51,555 nucleotides of DNA from Gammaproteobacteria bacterium (lineage in GTDB: Bacteria; Pseudomonadota; Gammaproteobacteria; GRL18): assembly GCA_027012135.1 (NCBI GenBank), contig JALUZF010000252.1, positions 1-51,555 of the forward strand, given 5' to 3'. Numbering within the stretch: position 1 is the first letter of the stretch; each line of letters opens with the position of its first letter. The translations under genes and the position numbers were made by a program. The notes beneath the pieces are model-generated. The model was not told the origin of the DNA, searched no databases, and saw only the letters and a list, made by a program, of their open reading frames with translations. This document shows positions 18,124-26,818 of this stretch, one piece after another.

Positions 18124-18220
18124 ATAAGCTCTTGGGGAAATATTTGTTTAGTATGTAATATAGCAAAAGGATTGCTATTTAGTAGTTTATTTTTCAAAAT
18201 ATTAAGATTATTATAAGTTT

Positions 18221-18748
18221 ATGACGCAATTTTATCCTGTTTTATTATTTTTATCCTTGCCTGTAAGCCTGTTATCGGCAGGCAGTCTTTTTGCTGAAGA
18301 GGTACAGAAGATTTATGAGTACCAGAGCAAGGATGGTGTGCCCGTGTTTACAGATAAAGTGAAACCGGATAAACAATTAAAAAGTGTTCAGAAAATAAAA
18401 AAACTTTCTCCGGAAGAGGAAGCACAACGGCAAAAAAAGCTGGAAAAAATAATTGTTAAGGATCAGGAGAAAGACCGGCAGCGAGCCCTGGAACGTAAAC
18501 TGGAAGCTGAACGTGCCATGCGTCTGCAGAATGAAAGAGAACTGGAACTGGAGCGATTAAGAAACTCTTATGTTCCCCAGGATGTTAATGCTAATAACAA
18601 TGGTTATGATGTTTACTGGACAATCCCTGCGTATGGCCGTCCGCCTATCAGACCCCGACCACCGGGCACAAGACCGCCCGGTTCAGGGCCGCCTAATAAC
18701 AGACCGCCTGCAGTCAGGCCACCGGTACAAAGGCCCAGACCACGCTAA
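18221..18748 (+). CDS. Secreted DUF4124-domain protein with coiled coil and Pro/Arg tail
   Basis: A 175-residue protein. Residues 1-25 form a signal peptide ('LLFLSLPVSLLSAGSLFAEE'). The next stretch, 'KIYEYQSKDGVPVFTDKVKP', is the DUF4124 signature common in gammaproteobacterial envelope proteins. Residues 60-115 form a highly charged helix or coiled coil rich in Glu, Lys and Arg. The C-terminal 40 residues are a Pro-Arg-Gly tail made of repeated 'RPP' units, likely extended and possibly wall- or polyanion-binding. It is convergent with the GMC dehydrogenase gene and the two share the bases CTAA at their stops. Function unknown. Confidence 0.75.
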   Translation: MTQFYPVLLFLSLPVSLLSAGSLFAEEVQKIYEYQSKDGVPVFTDKVKPDKQLKSVQKIKKLSPEEEAQRQKKLEKIIVKDQEKDRQRALERKLEAERAMRLQNERELELERLRNSYVPQDVNANNNGYDVYWTIPAYGRPPIRPRPPGTRPPGSGPPNNRPPAVRPPVQRPRPR

Positions 18749-20451
18749 ACCTGTTTTTTTTGTCCTCCCAGACGTTCAAGCAGTTTGTCAGCTACCCTGA
18801 AAGCATTGGCGTAGATAGTCCAGGTATGGGGGACACTGCCGCCGGTAGGCATAAAGCTACCATCTGTTACGTATAAATTTTCAACTTCATGCACCTGACA
18901 ATCAGGATTAAGCACCGATTTTTCAGGGTCGATGCCAAATCGACAGCCGCCGGCCACCAGGTTGGTGGGCGGTACACCTGATGCAAAGGCCAGCACATTG
19001 TCTGCCCCCATTTCACGCATTACGTCAGCCGACTTATTAGCCAGATACCAGCCGACTTTTAAATTCTGCACATGCACATCCACTTTAATTTTTGCCACCG
19101 GCAGGCCCCATTTATCCTTAACCTGGGGATCCAGCGAAACGTGGGAATTGTCAGTAGGCAGCCAGTCACAGAAAGCTTCCACTTTAAGATAACGGCCGCC
19201 GGTAAAATGCGCCTTTAAGCGATCTTTTAAAGGTTTGCCCCAGAGGATCTGGCCATTATTGCGGGTCTGACGGCTGGCTCTGGCCACCGGGTTCGGGTGC
19301 AGGTGTACAAAATCAATGGTACCACCTTTCTGAGGCGCATCGCTTTTGAACATATCTTTATCTGTTATTTCATACCAGTCCTGAATAGAGCGATTAACAA
19401 AGGTGCCGAATTCCTTAAGCTCAGTGACCTGCTGTTCTGAAAACTTGTCATAGGTCAGCCGTCCGGAACCGGCTCCGCCGCCGGCAAAAATCAGGTTTTT
19501 ACCCACCTGACCGGTATTATTGCCCAGACCGTCAGGGTGTTTTGAGCCGGTAGAATTAAGCAGTAATCGACTGGTTTCTATGGCCTGAGCGGCCACCACA
19601 TAAAGCCTGGCATCTACCGCGTGTTTTTTATCCTCTTTATCAATATATTCGACTGCACAGACTTTGCCTTGTGCATCACTGTGAATATGGGTCACCATGG
19701 CATGAGGACGCAGATCAACATTCCCGGTAGCCATGGCTGAATCAATAAGAGCCGCACGGGAGCTGCCCTTGGCTCCGGTGGCACAGCCGTAACTACCGCA
19801 GTAACCGCTGTAAACACAGGCTTTGCGGTTAAGTGCCGGCTGAGAAAGAATGGCTCTGGGCATGGGCATGGAGTGAATCCCAAGGCGTTCGCAGGCCCGG
19901 TCAATATGTTCAGCCAGTGGGTGTTCAGCGGTCGGTGGAAAGGGAAAATCCTTACTGCTGCGCGGTTCCTGAAAAGGGTGTTCAATCACACGGCCGGATA
20001 CACCTACGACTTTCTCTACCTTGTCATAATAAGGTTCCATATCGTTATAGGAGATGGGCCAGTCAACAATATTGGCTCTTTCAATCGGACCGTAACTGGA
20101 CAGCAGGTGAAAATCATTGGGTTTAAGACGGTGAAAAAAACCGCTCATAAAATTACTGGAACCGCCCACTACATTACCGTTCCAGAAATTCCAGCTGGAC
20201 TGATAGGTGGGAAAGCTGCGCCAGCTGCCGTCATCATTTTCCAGTTCCACTACATGCTGCTGCTCGCGCAGATCCGGAGTATAACCGCCTCGCAAAGAGG
20301 TTTTTAATTCATCCTTAAAATAGTCCTGTTCAGTGTACCAGGGGCCTTTTTCAAGTACTAATACCTTATAGCCTGCGTGAGCCAGAGTATAAATAACGGG
20401 CCCGGCACCGGCACCGCTGCCCACGACACAAATATCAAAATCATAAGACAT
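18745..20451 (-). CDS. GMC-family FAD-dependent dehydrogenase (large subunit)
   Basis: A 568-residue flavoprotein of the glucose-methanol-choline family, gluconate/alcohol dehydrogenase branch. The FAD-binding motif is at the N-terminus ('DICVVGSGAGAGPVIYTL'), with 'GNVVGGSSNFMSG' near residue 95, 'VVAAQAIETSRLLLNS' near 285 and the C-terminal 'NLYVTDGSFMPTGG' plus 'SVPHTWTIYANAFRVAD'. The gene for a Tat-exported small subunit lies 15 bp upstream, so the pair probably works in the periplasm, with the catalytic subunit carried across by its partner. A cytochrome c subunit usual in such complexes is absent nearby. In the 'NLVAGGCRFG' segment many relatives have a His ahead of the glycines; none is seen here. 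Substrate unknown. Confidence 0.88.
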   Translation of the reverse strand: MSYDFDICVVGSGAGAGPVIYTLAHAGYKVLVLEKGPWYTEQDYFKDELKTSLRGGYTPDLREQQHVVELENDDGSWRSFPTYQSSWNFWNGNVVGGSSNFMSGFFHRLKPNDFHLLSSYGPIERANIVDWPISYNDMEPYYDKVEKVVGVSGRVIEHPFQEPRSSKDFPFPPTAEHPLAEHIDRACERLGIHSMPMPRAILSQPALNRKACVYSGYCGSYGCATGAKGSSRAALIDSAMATGNVDLRPHAMVTHIHSDAQGKVCAVEYIDKEDKKHAVDARLYVVAAQAIETSRLLLNSTGSKHPDGLGNNTGQVGKNLIFAGGGAGSGRLTYDKFSEQQVTELKEFGTFVNRSIQDWYEITDKDMFKSDAPQKGGTIDFVHLHPNPVARASRQTRNNGQILWGKPLKDRLKAHFTGGRYLKVEAFCDWLPTDNSHVSLDPQVKDKWGLPVAKIKVDVHVQNLKVGWYLANKSADVMREMGADNVLAFASGVPPTNLVAGGCRFGIDPEKSVLNPDCQVHEVENLYVTDGSFMPTGGSVPHTWTIYANAFRVADKLLERLGGQKKQV

Positions 20452-20466
20452 TAAGTGAATAAGCTC

Positions 20467-21012
20467 CTATAAAAGCCAGTAACGTTTGTTGGCAGGAGGG
20501 CGGGGCTCTCCGGCACGGTGTTCCAGCCACTGCCAGCCGATACCATCGGGATTACCGCCGTAAACGGGATCGGTCAGCAGAGATTCCAGGACATAATTGA
20601 GGATGGTGATCAGCCAGCGCCGGCCTTCAGGACGGGTTTCAAATTCCCTTAATAATTTTTCTCTTTCATCAATGGATAACTGAGTAAAAGGAATACTGTG
20701 ATTTTTTTCAGCAAACTGCTGCAGCTGGCGGCTGCCGGAGTGAATAAACTTTACATCCTCAGGATCGGTTGCAGGATTGGCAAGATAATTATGCAGATAA
20801 CGCAGCGCCTGGATTTCTACGGCACCGGGAGCCTGAGCTTCGGATGGAAACAGATGATTCTGTACAGCGGCAATAATGCGCCAGTCCTGCGGGGTAAATT
20901 CCCTGACAGCCGGTGTTGGTATGTCTGAGCATATTGCCGAATTAACAATTCCAGAAAAGGACAGTGAACTTAGCCCGGTGCCCGATGTCAGTAGAAAATC
21001 CCGTCTTTTCAT
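20467..21012 (-). CDS. Gluconate 2-dehydrogenase subunit 3-like protein, Tat signal
   Basis: A 181-residue protein with a twin-arginine signal ('MKRRDFLLTSGTGLSSLSF'). The mature part matches the gluconate dehydrogenase subunit 3 family: 'FTPQDWRIIAAVQNHLFPSE', 'GAVEIQALRYLHNYLA' and a C-terminal 'YGGNPDGIGWQWL' segment. In known complexes this small subunit carries the Tat signal and ferries the folded GMC subunit, which has none, across the membrane. It lies between a periplasmic thioredoxin gene (54 bp upstream) and the GMC gene (15 bp downstream), all in the same direction, forming a likely three-gene operon. Confidence 0.88.
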   Translation of the reverse strand: MKRRDFLLTSGTGLSSLSFSGIVNSAICSDIPTPAVREFTPQDWRIIAAVQNHLFPSEAQAPGAVEIQALRYLHNYLANPATDPEDVKFIHSGSRQLQQFAEKNHSIPFTQLSIDEREKLLREFETRPEGRRWLITILNYVLESLLTDPVYGGNPDGIGWQWLEHRAGEPRPPANKRYWLL

Positions 21013-21066
21013 TTTAAATTATTTTAACCCATATTTATTGCTGTAGAAGTTATTGCTGTAATATTA

Positions 21067-21507
21067 TTATTCAAGAATATCTGCAGCATCCTGCAGATTG
21101 CCTAACAAATGCCACTGCATTTGCTGAGGGGAAATATAGCCCAGCCTTTTAGTCAATTCGTCCCGATCGGGAGACAGGATAATAGTACCCGGCACACCGA
21201 ATTTCCCATAGAGCATGTTAACATCTTCCGAATCGTCAATGTCTGCATAAATAGCAATATAATTATCCTGGATTATTTTAATCACTTCAGGATCTTTATA
21301 CGTTACGGCTTTCATTTTGGCACAAAACTGACACCATTCTGCACCAATATCCAGAAGTACCAGTTTATTTTCCTTTTCTGCGGCTTCAAAAGCTTCGTTA
21401 GACCAGGTGTACCAGTTTATGCCATTTTCAGTTGTGGAATCTGTCGCGTTAGCGAATGGTATAAGAATTAGTTGAAATAATAATAAACCAATTATAATTT
21501 TTCTCAT
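21067..21507 (-). CDS. Periplasmic thioredoxin-like protein
   Basis: A 146-residue protein with a signal peptide (about 1-21, ending 'FANATD'). The active site is 'EWCQFC' (Cys59 and Cys62) followed by 'KDPEVIKIIQDNYIAIYADID' and the cis-Pro loop 'FGVPGTIIL', all features of the thioredoxin fold of the DUF255/thioredoxin_7 type. Such proteins reduce disulfides or thiol intermediates outside the cytoplasm; SoxW and DsbD-like domains are relatives. As the first gene of the run leading to the Tat small subunit and GMC dehydrogenase, it may help that complex mature, though it could equally be independent. Confidence 0.82.
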   Translation of the reverse strand: MRKIIIGLLLFQLILIPFANATDSTTENGINWYTWSNEAFEAAEKENKLVLLDIGAEWCQFCAKMKAVTYKDPEVIKIIQDNYIAIYADIDDSEDVNMLYGKFGVPGTIILSPDRDELTKRLGYISPQQMQWHLLGNLQDAADILE

Positions 21508-21683
21508 TGTTTTCCTGTCAGTGTTATTTTTTACTCAGACAAATTGTTTATGATTTAATTCAATAAGACCAGACTTTATAATATATTCTTTCAAATATAA
21601 ACCTGATAAACCTGGCAGGAATTAGTTGATATTGTGTGAGCAAATTACTAAAGTATTCAGCATTATAACAGGGAGAACATTAT

Positions 21684-22538
21684 ATGGAGTTTGTAACCTT
21701 AAAAAGAGGAGACAGAGGCGAAGAGGTTGCAGCGCTTCAGTCACGTTTAAATAAAGTTGGTGCCATGCTTGCGGTTGATGGTGATTTTGGACGAGGTACC
21801 TTACGAGCGGTCAGATATGCTCAGGATATGGCAGATATACCAGTAACTGGTATTGCCGAACCGGTTTTATGGGAGTGGCTGGGAATTCAGCCGGAGCCTT
21901 TTGAGCTGCTGGATACTGAAGGTGTGGCTTTTATAGCTAAAGAAGAGACCGGTGGTCTTGGCTATTATGAAATGATTACCCGCTGGCCGCATTTCCCTGG
22001 GTATGCCAGCGGTATTACCATTGGCGTTGGTTATGATTTGCGCTTTAATACTGAAGATGACTTCAGACAGAGCTGGGGTAATTACCTTCCTGAAGAGTTT
22101 GTACAGGAGCTGGTTAAGGATATTGGTAAAAAAGGGACTAAAAGCCGGGTCAGAGAGCTGAAACAGATGGGGATTCAGGTAGCTTTTAAATGGGCCTGGC
22201 CGGTATTAACCCAGCAAACACTGCCCCAGTATTATGAAACCACTCATTCAGTGTATAACACACTGGAACAACTCCCGGGCTTATGTCGATGCGCTCTTGT
22301 CAGCCTGGTCTTTAATCGCGGAGCCAGCCTGTCTGGTTCCAGCCGAAGAGAAATGCGGGCAATACAGAAACTGCTTCAGTCCGCCGATGGTTTACCAAAA
22401 GCACAGGCTATAACGATTCTTGATGAAGTAGAGGTGCAGTTTCTGTCTATGAAACGTCTCTGGACAGCCAGCTCTGGTCTTATCAAAAGAAGGCAGTCTG
22501 AAGCTAATCTCTGGCGTAAAGGACTGGCATCCTGGTAG
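21684..22538 (+). CDS. Peptidoglycan-binding GH24-like muramidase
   Basis: A 284-residue protein in two parts. Residues 3-70 are a peptidoglycan-binding domain ('LKRGDRGEEVAALQSRLNKVG', 'VDGDFGRGTLRAVRYAQ'). Residues 78-284 resemble T4-type lysozymes (GH24/pesticin): 'EGVAFIAKEETGG' with the likely catalytic Glu, 'GITIGVGYDL' in place of the TIGYGH loop, 'ALVSLVFNRG', and the terminal 'GLIKRRQSEANLW'. No signal peptide is present, so it needs lysis, a holin or a secretion system to reach the wall. No phage gene lies nearby. A GGGAG ribosome site is 8 bases before the ATG. It could be a domesticated endolysin or a secreted effector. Confidence 0.8.
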   Translation: MEFVTLKRGDRGEEVAALQSRLNKVGAMLAVDGDFGRGTLRAVRYAQDMADIPVTGIAEPVLWEWLGIQPEPFELLDTEGVAFIAKEETGGLGYYEMITRWPHFPGYASGITIGVGYDLRFNTEDDFRQSWGNYLPEEFVQELVKDIGKKGTKSRVRELKQMGIQVAFKWAWPVLTQQTLPQYYETTHSVYNTLEQLPGLCRCALVSLVFNRGASLSGSSRREMRAIQKLLQSADGLPKAQAITILDEVEVQFLSMKRLWTASSGLIKRRQSEANLWRKGLASW

Positions 22539-22546
22539 GGACTTTA

Positions 22547-23599
22547 TTACCCAAGGGAGTCCATAATTCGGTGGTAACTTTCATAGCGCTGCCTGGAAAT
22601 TTTACCTTCTTCAAGTGCCTGCAGAATACTGCATCCCGGTTCATTAATATGTTTACAGTCTCTAAAACGGCAGGATTGGGCATATTCTTCCAGTTCTCTG
22701 AAACCGTGAATAACATCATTTTTATCAATATCCCATAAACCAAATTCACGGACGCCGGGAGAGTCAATAACAATGGCATTTTGAACCAGTGGATTGTCCA
22801 GGTGGTATAGTCTGGAGACACTGGTGGTATGGGTGCCTTTATGGGTGGCATCGGAGACTTCACCTTCTTTAATGCGGGCCTCGGGCAGCAGGGCATTAAT
22901 TAATGATGATTTACCTACGCCTGACTGGCCGACAAATACGGAGGATTTATTGTTTAACTGCTGGTATAAACTGTCCAGTCCATTACGGGCTTTGGCGCTG
23001 GTATAAATGATCGGGTAGCCAATATTATGATAGATCTGTATTCGCTGACTTAACTGTTCCTGTTGTTCATCCGTTAAAATATCAATTTTATTGAGTACCA
23101 GCACGGCACTAATATCTGACAGTTCTGCGGCAACCAGGTAGCGGTCAATAAGACCTTCATTAAGTTCGGGGATGGGTGAGGTAACAATTAGAATTTGATC
23201 AATATTGGCCGCCACCGGTTTCATCTGGCCGGTAAAATCAGGGCGGGCCAGGACATTTTTTCGTGGTTCGAGAGCGGTTACTATACCCTGGATCTGTTCG
23301 CCTGGGGGCAGGTCTTTTATTTTCTGCCAGACCACATTATCCCCACAGACTATTGATTCAATATTCTGCCGCAGGGCACAGCGGATAATTTCACCGGAAG
23401 TGTAGTTCTCATTATCCCGCTTTTCAACATCTAGAGTGGCACCAAAATGGCTGATCACCAGGCCGTGATAGTGAGTATCATCAAGATGGTCCAGAGAATC
23501 AGACAATTTACTGAGTTTTTTTCTGGCTCTGTCCAAACGTTCCTGCTGGATTTTCTGTATCCGCCATTGCTGGCGACGGTTCAGTTTACGTTTGGCCAT
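22547..23599 (-). CDS. rsgA: Ribosome small subunit-dependent GTPase RsgA
   Basis: A 350-residue circularly permuted GTPase. The Lys/Arg-rich N-terminus ('MAKRKLNRRQQWRIQKIQQE') binds rRNA, an OB fold follows, then the G motifs appear in permuted order: 'VLNKIDIL' (G4), 'SAKA' (G5), 'GQSGVGKSSL' (G1) and 'DSPGVREF' (G3). A C-terminal zinc motif is seen in 'CRFRDCKHINEPGC'. It checks late assembly of the 30S decoding centre. It follows the cytochrome c gene by 8 bp and is divergent in layout from orn, a pairing known from gammaproteobacteria. Confidence 0.97.
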   Translation of the reverse strand: MAKRKLNRRQQWRIQKIQQERLDRARKKLSKLSDSLDHLDDTHYHGLVISHFGATLDVEKRDNENYTSGEIIRCALRQNIESIVCGDNVVWQKIKDLPPGEQIQGIVTALEPRKNVLARPDFTGQMKPVAANIDQILIVTSPIPELNEGLIDRYLVAAELSDISAVLVLNKIDILTDEQQEQLSQRIQIYHNIGYPIIYTSAKARNGLDSLYQQLNNKSSVFVGQSGVGKSSLINALLPEARIKEGEVSDATHKGTHTTSVSRLYHLDNPLVQNAIVIDSPGVREFGLWDIDKNDVIHGFRELEEYAQSCRFRDCKHINEPGCSILQALEEGKISRQRYESYHRIMDSLG

Positions 23600-23607
23600 T
23601 TAAGCGT

Positions 23608-23913
23608 TTATTTTATTTTATAGAAATTTTTATTCAGGTATTCCACTACATCTTCAATCTGGTCTTCCGGCCAGGGTACACCGACGGTAGTTTTACAGCG
23701 GGTTACCTGCTTTCTGAGACCTTCTATGGTATTGACTCTGCGATCTTCCCGGGTATAAATGACGTTAGGATTGCCCCCCATTAAAGATGCATGGCAGGAC
23801 AGGCAGTTGGCATCATGGAGATCCTTGCCGTGAGCTGGATTAGCGGCCTGGGAAGTTTGTGTCAGTACCAGCAGTATGGAGGTAGTAAGTAGTATTTTTG
23901 TTGTTTTTTTCAT
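23608..23913 (-). CDS. Small periplasmic cytochrome c
   Basis: A 101-residue protein when started at the ATG at 23913, which has an AGAGGAAG ribosome site 5 bases ahead; an open extension to 23931 does not. Residues 1-23 form a signal peptide ('ILLTTSILLVLTQTSQA'). A single heme-binding motif 'CLSCH' follows soon after. The C-terminal helix 'QIEDVVEYLNKNFYKI' and 'TRCKTTVGVPWPEDQ' fit a class I-type electron carrier. A second Cys in 'VTRCKTT' is unusual. It is encoded between the Ste24-type protease and rsgA, all on the same strand. Partners unknown; a role in sulfur or general electron flow is possible. Confidence 0.88.
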   Translation of the reverse strand: MKKTTKILLTTSILLVLTQTSQAANPAHGKDLHDANCLSCHASLMGGNPNVIYTREDRRVNTIEGLRKQVTRCKTTVGVPWPEDQIEDVVEYLNKNFYKIK

Positions 23914-23953
23914 TGTTCTTCCTCTGAGCAATATTTTTTATATCTATTAAGTG

Positions 23954-25201
23954 TTAAGTTTGAACGGCCTGGTTTAAATGGGCAATTCTTACCGGTGCGG
24001 GCGGATGGGAATCATACCAGGCTGAATGCACGGGATCCGGTGTCAGGGTGTTGGCATTATCTTTGTAAAGCTTAACCAGAGCCTCGGTCAGTTTGACGGC
24101 ATCGGCCTGCTGGGCGGCAAAATCGTCGGCTTCAAACTCGTGTTTACGGCTTATCATAGCGCTAACCGGCGCAAGAAAAAAGGTAAAAACAGGGGAACTT
24201 AAGCTAAACAGTACCAGAGCGGCATAAATAGACGGGGTACTCATGCCCAGGTCATTATAAAACCAGGTTTGCTGCATAAGCCAGCCCAGCACGGCAAAAC
24301 CGATTAAGGTCATAATGGTCATGGTGATCAGACGCTTTAGAATATGTTTGCGCTTAAAATGCCCCAGTTCATGTGCCAGTACGGCTTCCACTTCTTCTTC
24401 ATCCAGAGAGTTGAGCAGATTATCAAAAAATACAATCTGTTTATTATTGCCCAGGCCGGTAAAATAGGCGTTGCCGTGACTGGAACGGCGTGAGCCGTCC
24501 ATTACCTTGATGCCCTTGCTGATAAAGCCGCAGCGGGTCATCAGGCGTTCTATGCGCTGTTTAAGCGACTCATCATCCAGTTCGGTAAATTTATTGAATA
24601 TCGGCGCAATAAAAGCCGGGTAGGCCCACATCATCAGAAAGCCAAAGCCCATCCAGACAGCCCAGGCATACAGCCACCAGTAAGACCCGGCAGAATCCAT
24701 TAACCACAAAATAACCATAATTAAAGGAACGCCAATGAGCAGGCCTAAAATGGTCTGTTTAAGCATATCGCTGAGCCAGGTTTTAAAGGTAGTTCGGTTA
24801 AAACCGAATTTTTCTTCCAGGACAAAGGTGCTGTACAGGCTTAAGGGTAAATCCAGAATAGAGGAGATAAACGTAATCAGCAGTATAAACAGTACACCGG
24901 TATAAATGGGAGACAGTTCATAGGAACGGATATATTGATCCACCCACTCAAGTCCGCCCCCAAGGGTCCAGACCAGCAGCAGTACGGTACTGAATAATAA
25001 ATTGATATTACCCAGTTTTTCTTTGGCAATGGTGTAGTCAGCGGCTTTCTGGTGATCGGCCAGGCTGATTTTTTCAGCAAAGGCTTCAGGGACCCTGTCC
25101 CTGTGTTGTTTAACATATTTAATCTGCCTGAGTGAGAGCCAGAAATGGGTCAGGGCTGACAGAAAAACCATTATGAGAAAAAGTGTTGTAAATAAGGGCA
25201 T
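23954..25201 (-). CDS. Ste24-type M48 membrane metallopeptidase
   Basis: A 415-residue multi-pass membrane protein of the CAAX-protease-1/Ste24 class of M48. The zinc motif is 'HELGHFKRKH' near residue 280, with the third ligand in 'HEFEADDFAAQ' near 355. About six or seven membrane segments surround it and the N-terminal 'HFWLSLRQIKYVKQHRDRVPEAF' is typical of the family. Bacterial members are thought to degrade damaged or unassembled membrane proteins, much like HtpX. It lies upstream of the cytochrome c and rsgA genes in the same direction and divergent from orn, 92 bp away. Confidence 0.93.
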   Translation of the reverse strand: MPLFTTLFLIMVFLSALTHFWLSLRQIKYVKQHRDRVPEAFAEKISLADHQKAADYTIAKEKLGNINLLFSTVLLLVWTLGGGLEWVDQYIRSYELSPIYTGVLFILLITFISSILDLPLSLYSTFVLEEKFGFNRTTFKTWLSDMLKQTILGLLIGVPLIMVILWLMDSAGSYWWLYAWAVWMGFGFLMMWAYPAFIAPIFNKFTELDDESLKQRIERLMTRCGFISKGIKVMDGSRRSSHGNAYFTGLGNNKQIVFFDNLLNSLDEEEVEAVLAHELGHFKRKHILKRLITMTIMTLIGFAVLGWLMQQTWFYNDLGMSTPSIYAALVLFSLSSPVFTFFLAPVSAMISRKHEFEADDFAAQQADAVKLTEALVKLYKDNANTLTPDPVHSAWYDSHPPAPVRIAHLNQAVQT

Positions 25202-25293
25202 AAACGCTCGATATAATAATAAAATGAAAACTATCTAATTTTTGTTGTTTTGACTATATTATACCTCATTCGTTTAATTTCAAGAGAGAATAC

Positions 25294-25836
25294 ATGACAC
25301 AGGATCAACGTAACCTTATCTGGGTCGATCTGGAAATGACCGGCCTGGAGCCGGACACCGACAAAATTATAGAAATCGCCACCATTGTCACAGATGCTGA
25401 ACTGAATATTCTGGCGGAAGGGCCGGTGCTGGCTATTCATCAAAGTGAAGCGGTGCTCGATGCCATGGATGAGTGGAATACCAGGCATCATGGAGAATCC
25501 GGGCTGATACAGAGGGTTAAGGACAGTACGATAGATGAAACAGAAGCCAGTCGTCAGACCATTGAGTTTTTAAAATACTATGTGGGCAAGGGTGTTTCGC
25601 CTATGTGCGGTAATAGTATCTGTCAGGACAGACGTTTTATGGTGCGAGGTATGCCTGAACTGGAAACTTATTTCCATTACCGTAATCTGGATGTCAGTAC
25701 GCTCAAAGAGCTGGCGCGGCGCTGGTATCCCAACGTATTAGATGGTCTGGACAAGAAGGGGGCTCATCAGGCACTGGATGATATTCGTGAATCTATTGAG
25801 GAATTAAAATACTATCGGGCGCAAATGCTCAAATAG
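25294..25836 (+). CDS. orn: Oligoribonuclease
   Basis: A 180-residue DEDDh exonuclease of normal length. The motifs are '[20 protein letters not shown]' (Asp and Glu), '[10 protein letters not shown]' (Asp) and '[11 protein letters not shown]' (His and Asp). Orn removes the last 2-5 nt RNA fragments and, in many gammaproteobacteria, hydrolyses pGpG made when c-di-GMP is broken down, which ties it to the HD-GYP and EAL proteins in this window. AGAGAGA serves as ribosome site. Divergent from the Ste24-type gene. Confidence 0.97.
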   Translation: MTQDQRNLIWVDLEMTGLEPDTDKIIEIATIVTDAELNILAEGPVLAIHQSEAVLDAMDEWNTRHHGESGLIQRVKDSTIDETEASRQTIEFLKYYVGKGVSPMCGNSICQDRRFMVRGMPELETYFHYRNLDVSTLKELARRWYPNVLDGLDKKGAHQALDDIRESIEELKYYRAQMLK

Positions 25837-25877
25837 CAGTCTGAGCCTGCACAGGTGTTAACATCTTTACCCCGAGC

Positions 25878-25894
25878 GCGGGCATTTTGCCCGC
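25878..25894. repeat. Short GCAT-centred palindrome, copy 1
   Basis: GCGGGCA and TGCCCGC form a perfect 7-bp stem around a TTT loop, in the 75-bp gap between the converging orn and Rossmann-protein genes. Preceded by 'CCCCGAGC'. A similar, weaker copy lies at 30216-30234. No U tract follows on either strand, so it is better seen as a short palindromic repeat than as a standard terminator. Confidence 0.55.
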
Positions 25895-25911
25895 AAAATA
25901 CTTATACTATC

Positions 25912-26727
25912 CTATGAAGCCTGCAGTGTTGCTGCAATTCGTTCCAGTTCTTTAACTTCCAACTGGTTTGCTTTGGCATATTCCAGAGCGCGGGACAGGC
26001 GGGCAGGGGCTGAACGGCCCATGCATTTATGGGCCAGGTCGCCGTTTATGGATTCAACCATAGCTTCTATCAGGCGTTCCCTGTCGGCATCATCTAAGCT
26101 CTGGCCGGTCAGATGGCTCTGAATGGTCAGGACATCATCAATTACTTTTAAAGCCAGATCACGGTTTTCATTCCATAGATCATTGACATCACTGCCCGGC
26201 GGCATGTTCAGGCCGGCAATATTAGTGGTCAGGATATACAGATTTTTACGCACCAGTTCAAACAGCATTTCCTGATCGTCTTTTACGATCCAGGCAGGAA
26301 TATCCAGAGTGGCCAGGGCGTCTTTTATAATTTCAGCTTTAGGGCCGATAATCGGAGAAGGCACCAGTACTTTAAAATCCTGACCTTTTTTCTTTTCAAA
26401 CCAGACAGAAATTACCGTTGGATTTTTAATCTGATGAGCCTGCCAGTCTCGGGGCAGTAATTCATTCTGCAGCAGACACAGGCGGTCTTTCCAGTGTTCG
26501 GGTATTTGTTCCAGAACTGGAGATAAATTACTTTCTCCAACGGCAACCAGTACCATTTCAGGGTCTTTGAGGTGCTCAGACATGCTCTGAATACTGATTT
26601 CCCGGGTAACCGGGTACAGTGGATAACCGGCTCGAAGGAGGGCGCGGGTAAATACCCCGGACATTTCACCAATACCAATAACTACAACAGGGGGGTTAAT
26701 AGAACTGTGTATTGCCTGTTCGGACAT
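25912..26727 (-). CDS. Rossmann-fold NAD(P)-binding protein, dehydrogenase-like, unknown substrate
   Basis: A 271-residue soluble protein. The N-terminus has a dinucleotide-binding motif in altered form ('VVVIGIGEMSGVFTRALLRAG', then 'LYPVTR' where NADP-binding Arg residues often lie). A helical C-terminal half (from about 150) resembles ketopantoate reductase or 6-phosphogluconate dehydrogenase-type domains ('VRKNLYILTTNIAGL', 'RERLIEAMVESINGDLAHKCMG'). The second glycine of the usual GxGxxG is replaced (GIGEMS), so cofactor binding may be atypical. It stands alone, convergent with orn. I recognise the fold but not the reaction. Confidence 0.65.
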   Translation of the reverse strand: MSEQAIHSSINPPVVVIGIGEMSGVFTRALLRAGYPLYPVTREISIQSMSEHLKDPEMVLVAVGESNLSPVLEQIPEHWKDRLCLLQNELLPRDWQAHQIKNPTVISVWFEKKKGQDFKVLVPSPIIGPKAEIIKDALATLDIPAWIVKDDQEMLFELVRKNLYILTTNIAGLNMPPGSDVNDLWNENRDLALKVIDDVLTIQSHLTGQSLDDADRERLIEAMVESINGDLAHKCMGRSAPARLSRALEYAKANQLEVKELERIAATLQAS

Positions 26728-26818
26728 AAATTATTTAACCTGCACATGATAGAGTTGAAAGAATAACAGCAGATAAAATATACCAGAATTCAGGCGTTTT
26801 TAACATTATATCTCAGCT

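Noticed and set aside
21684-22538. Muramidase gene as a sign of a prophage
   Set aside because: No holin, structural, integrase or replication gene lies within the window and the flanks are ordinary core genes.
25878-25894. Hairpin after orn as a rho-independent terminator
   Set aside because: No U tract follows on either strand; a similar palindrome occurs at 30216-30234, which favours a repeat.
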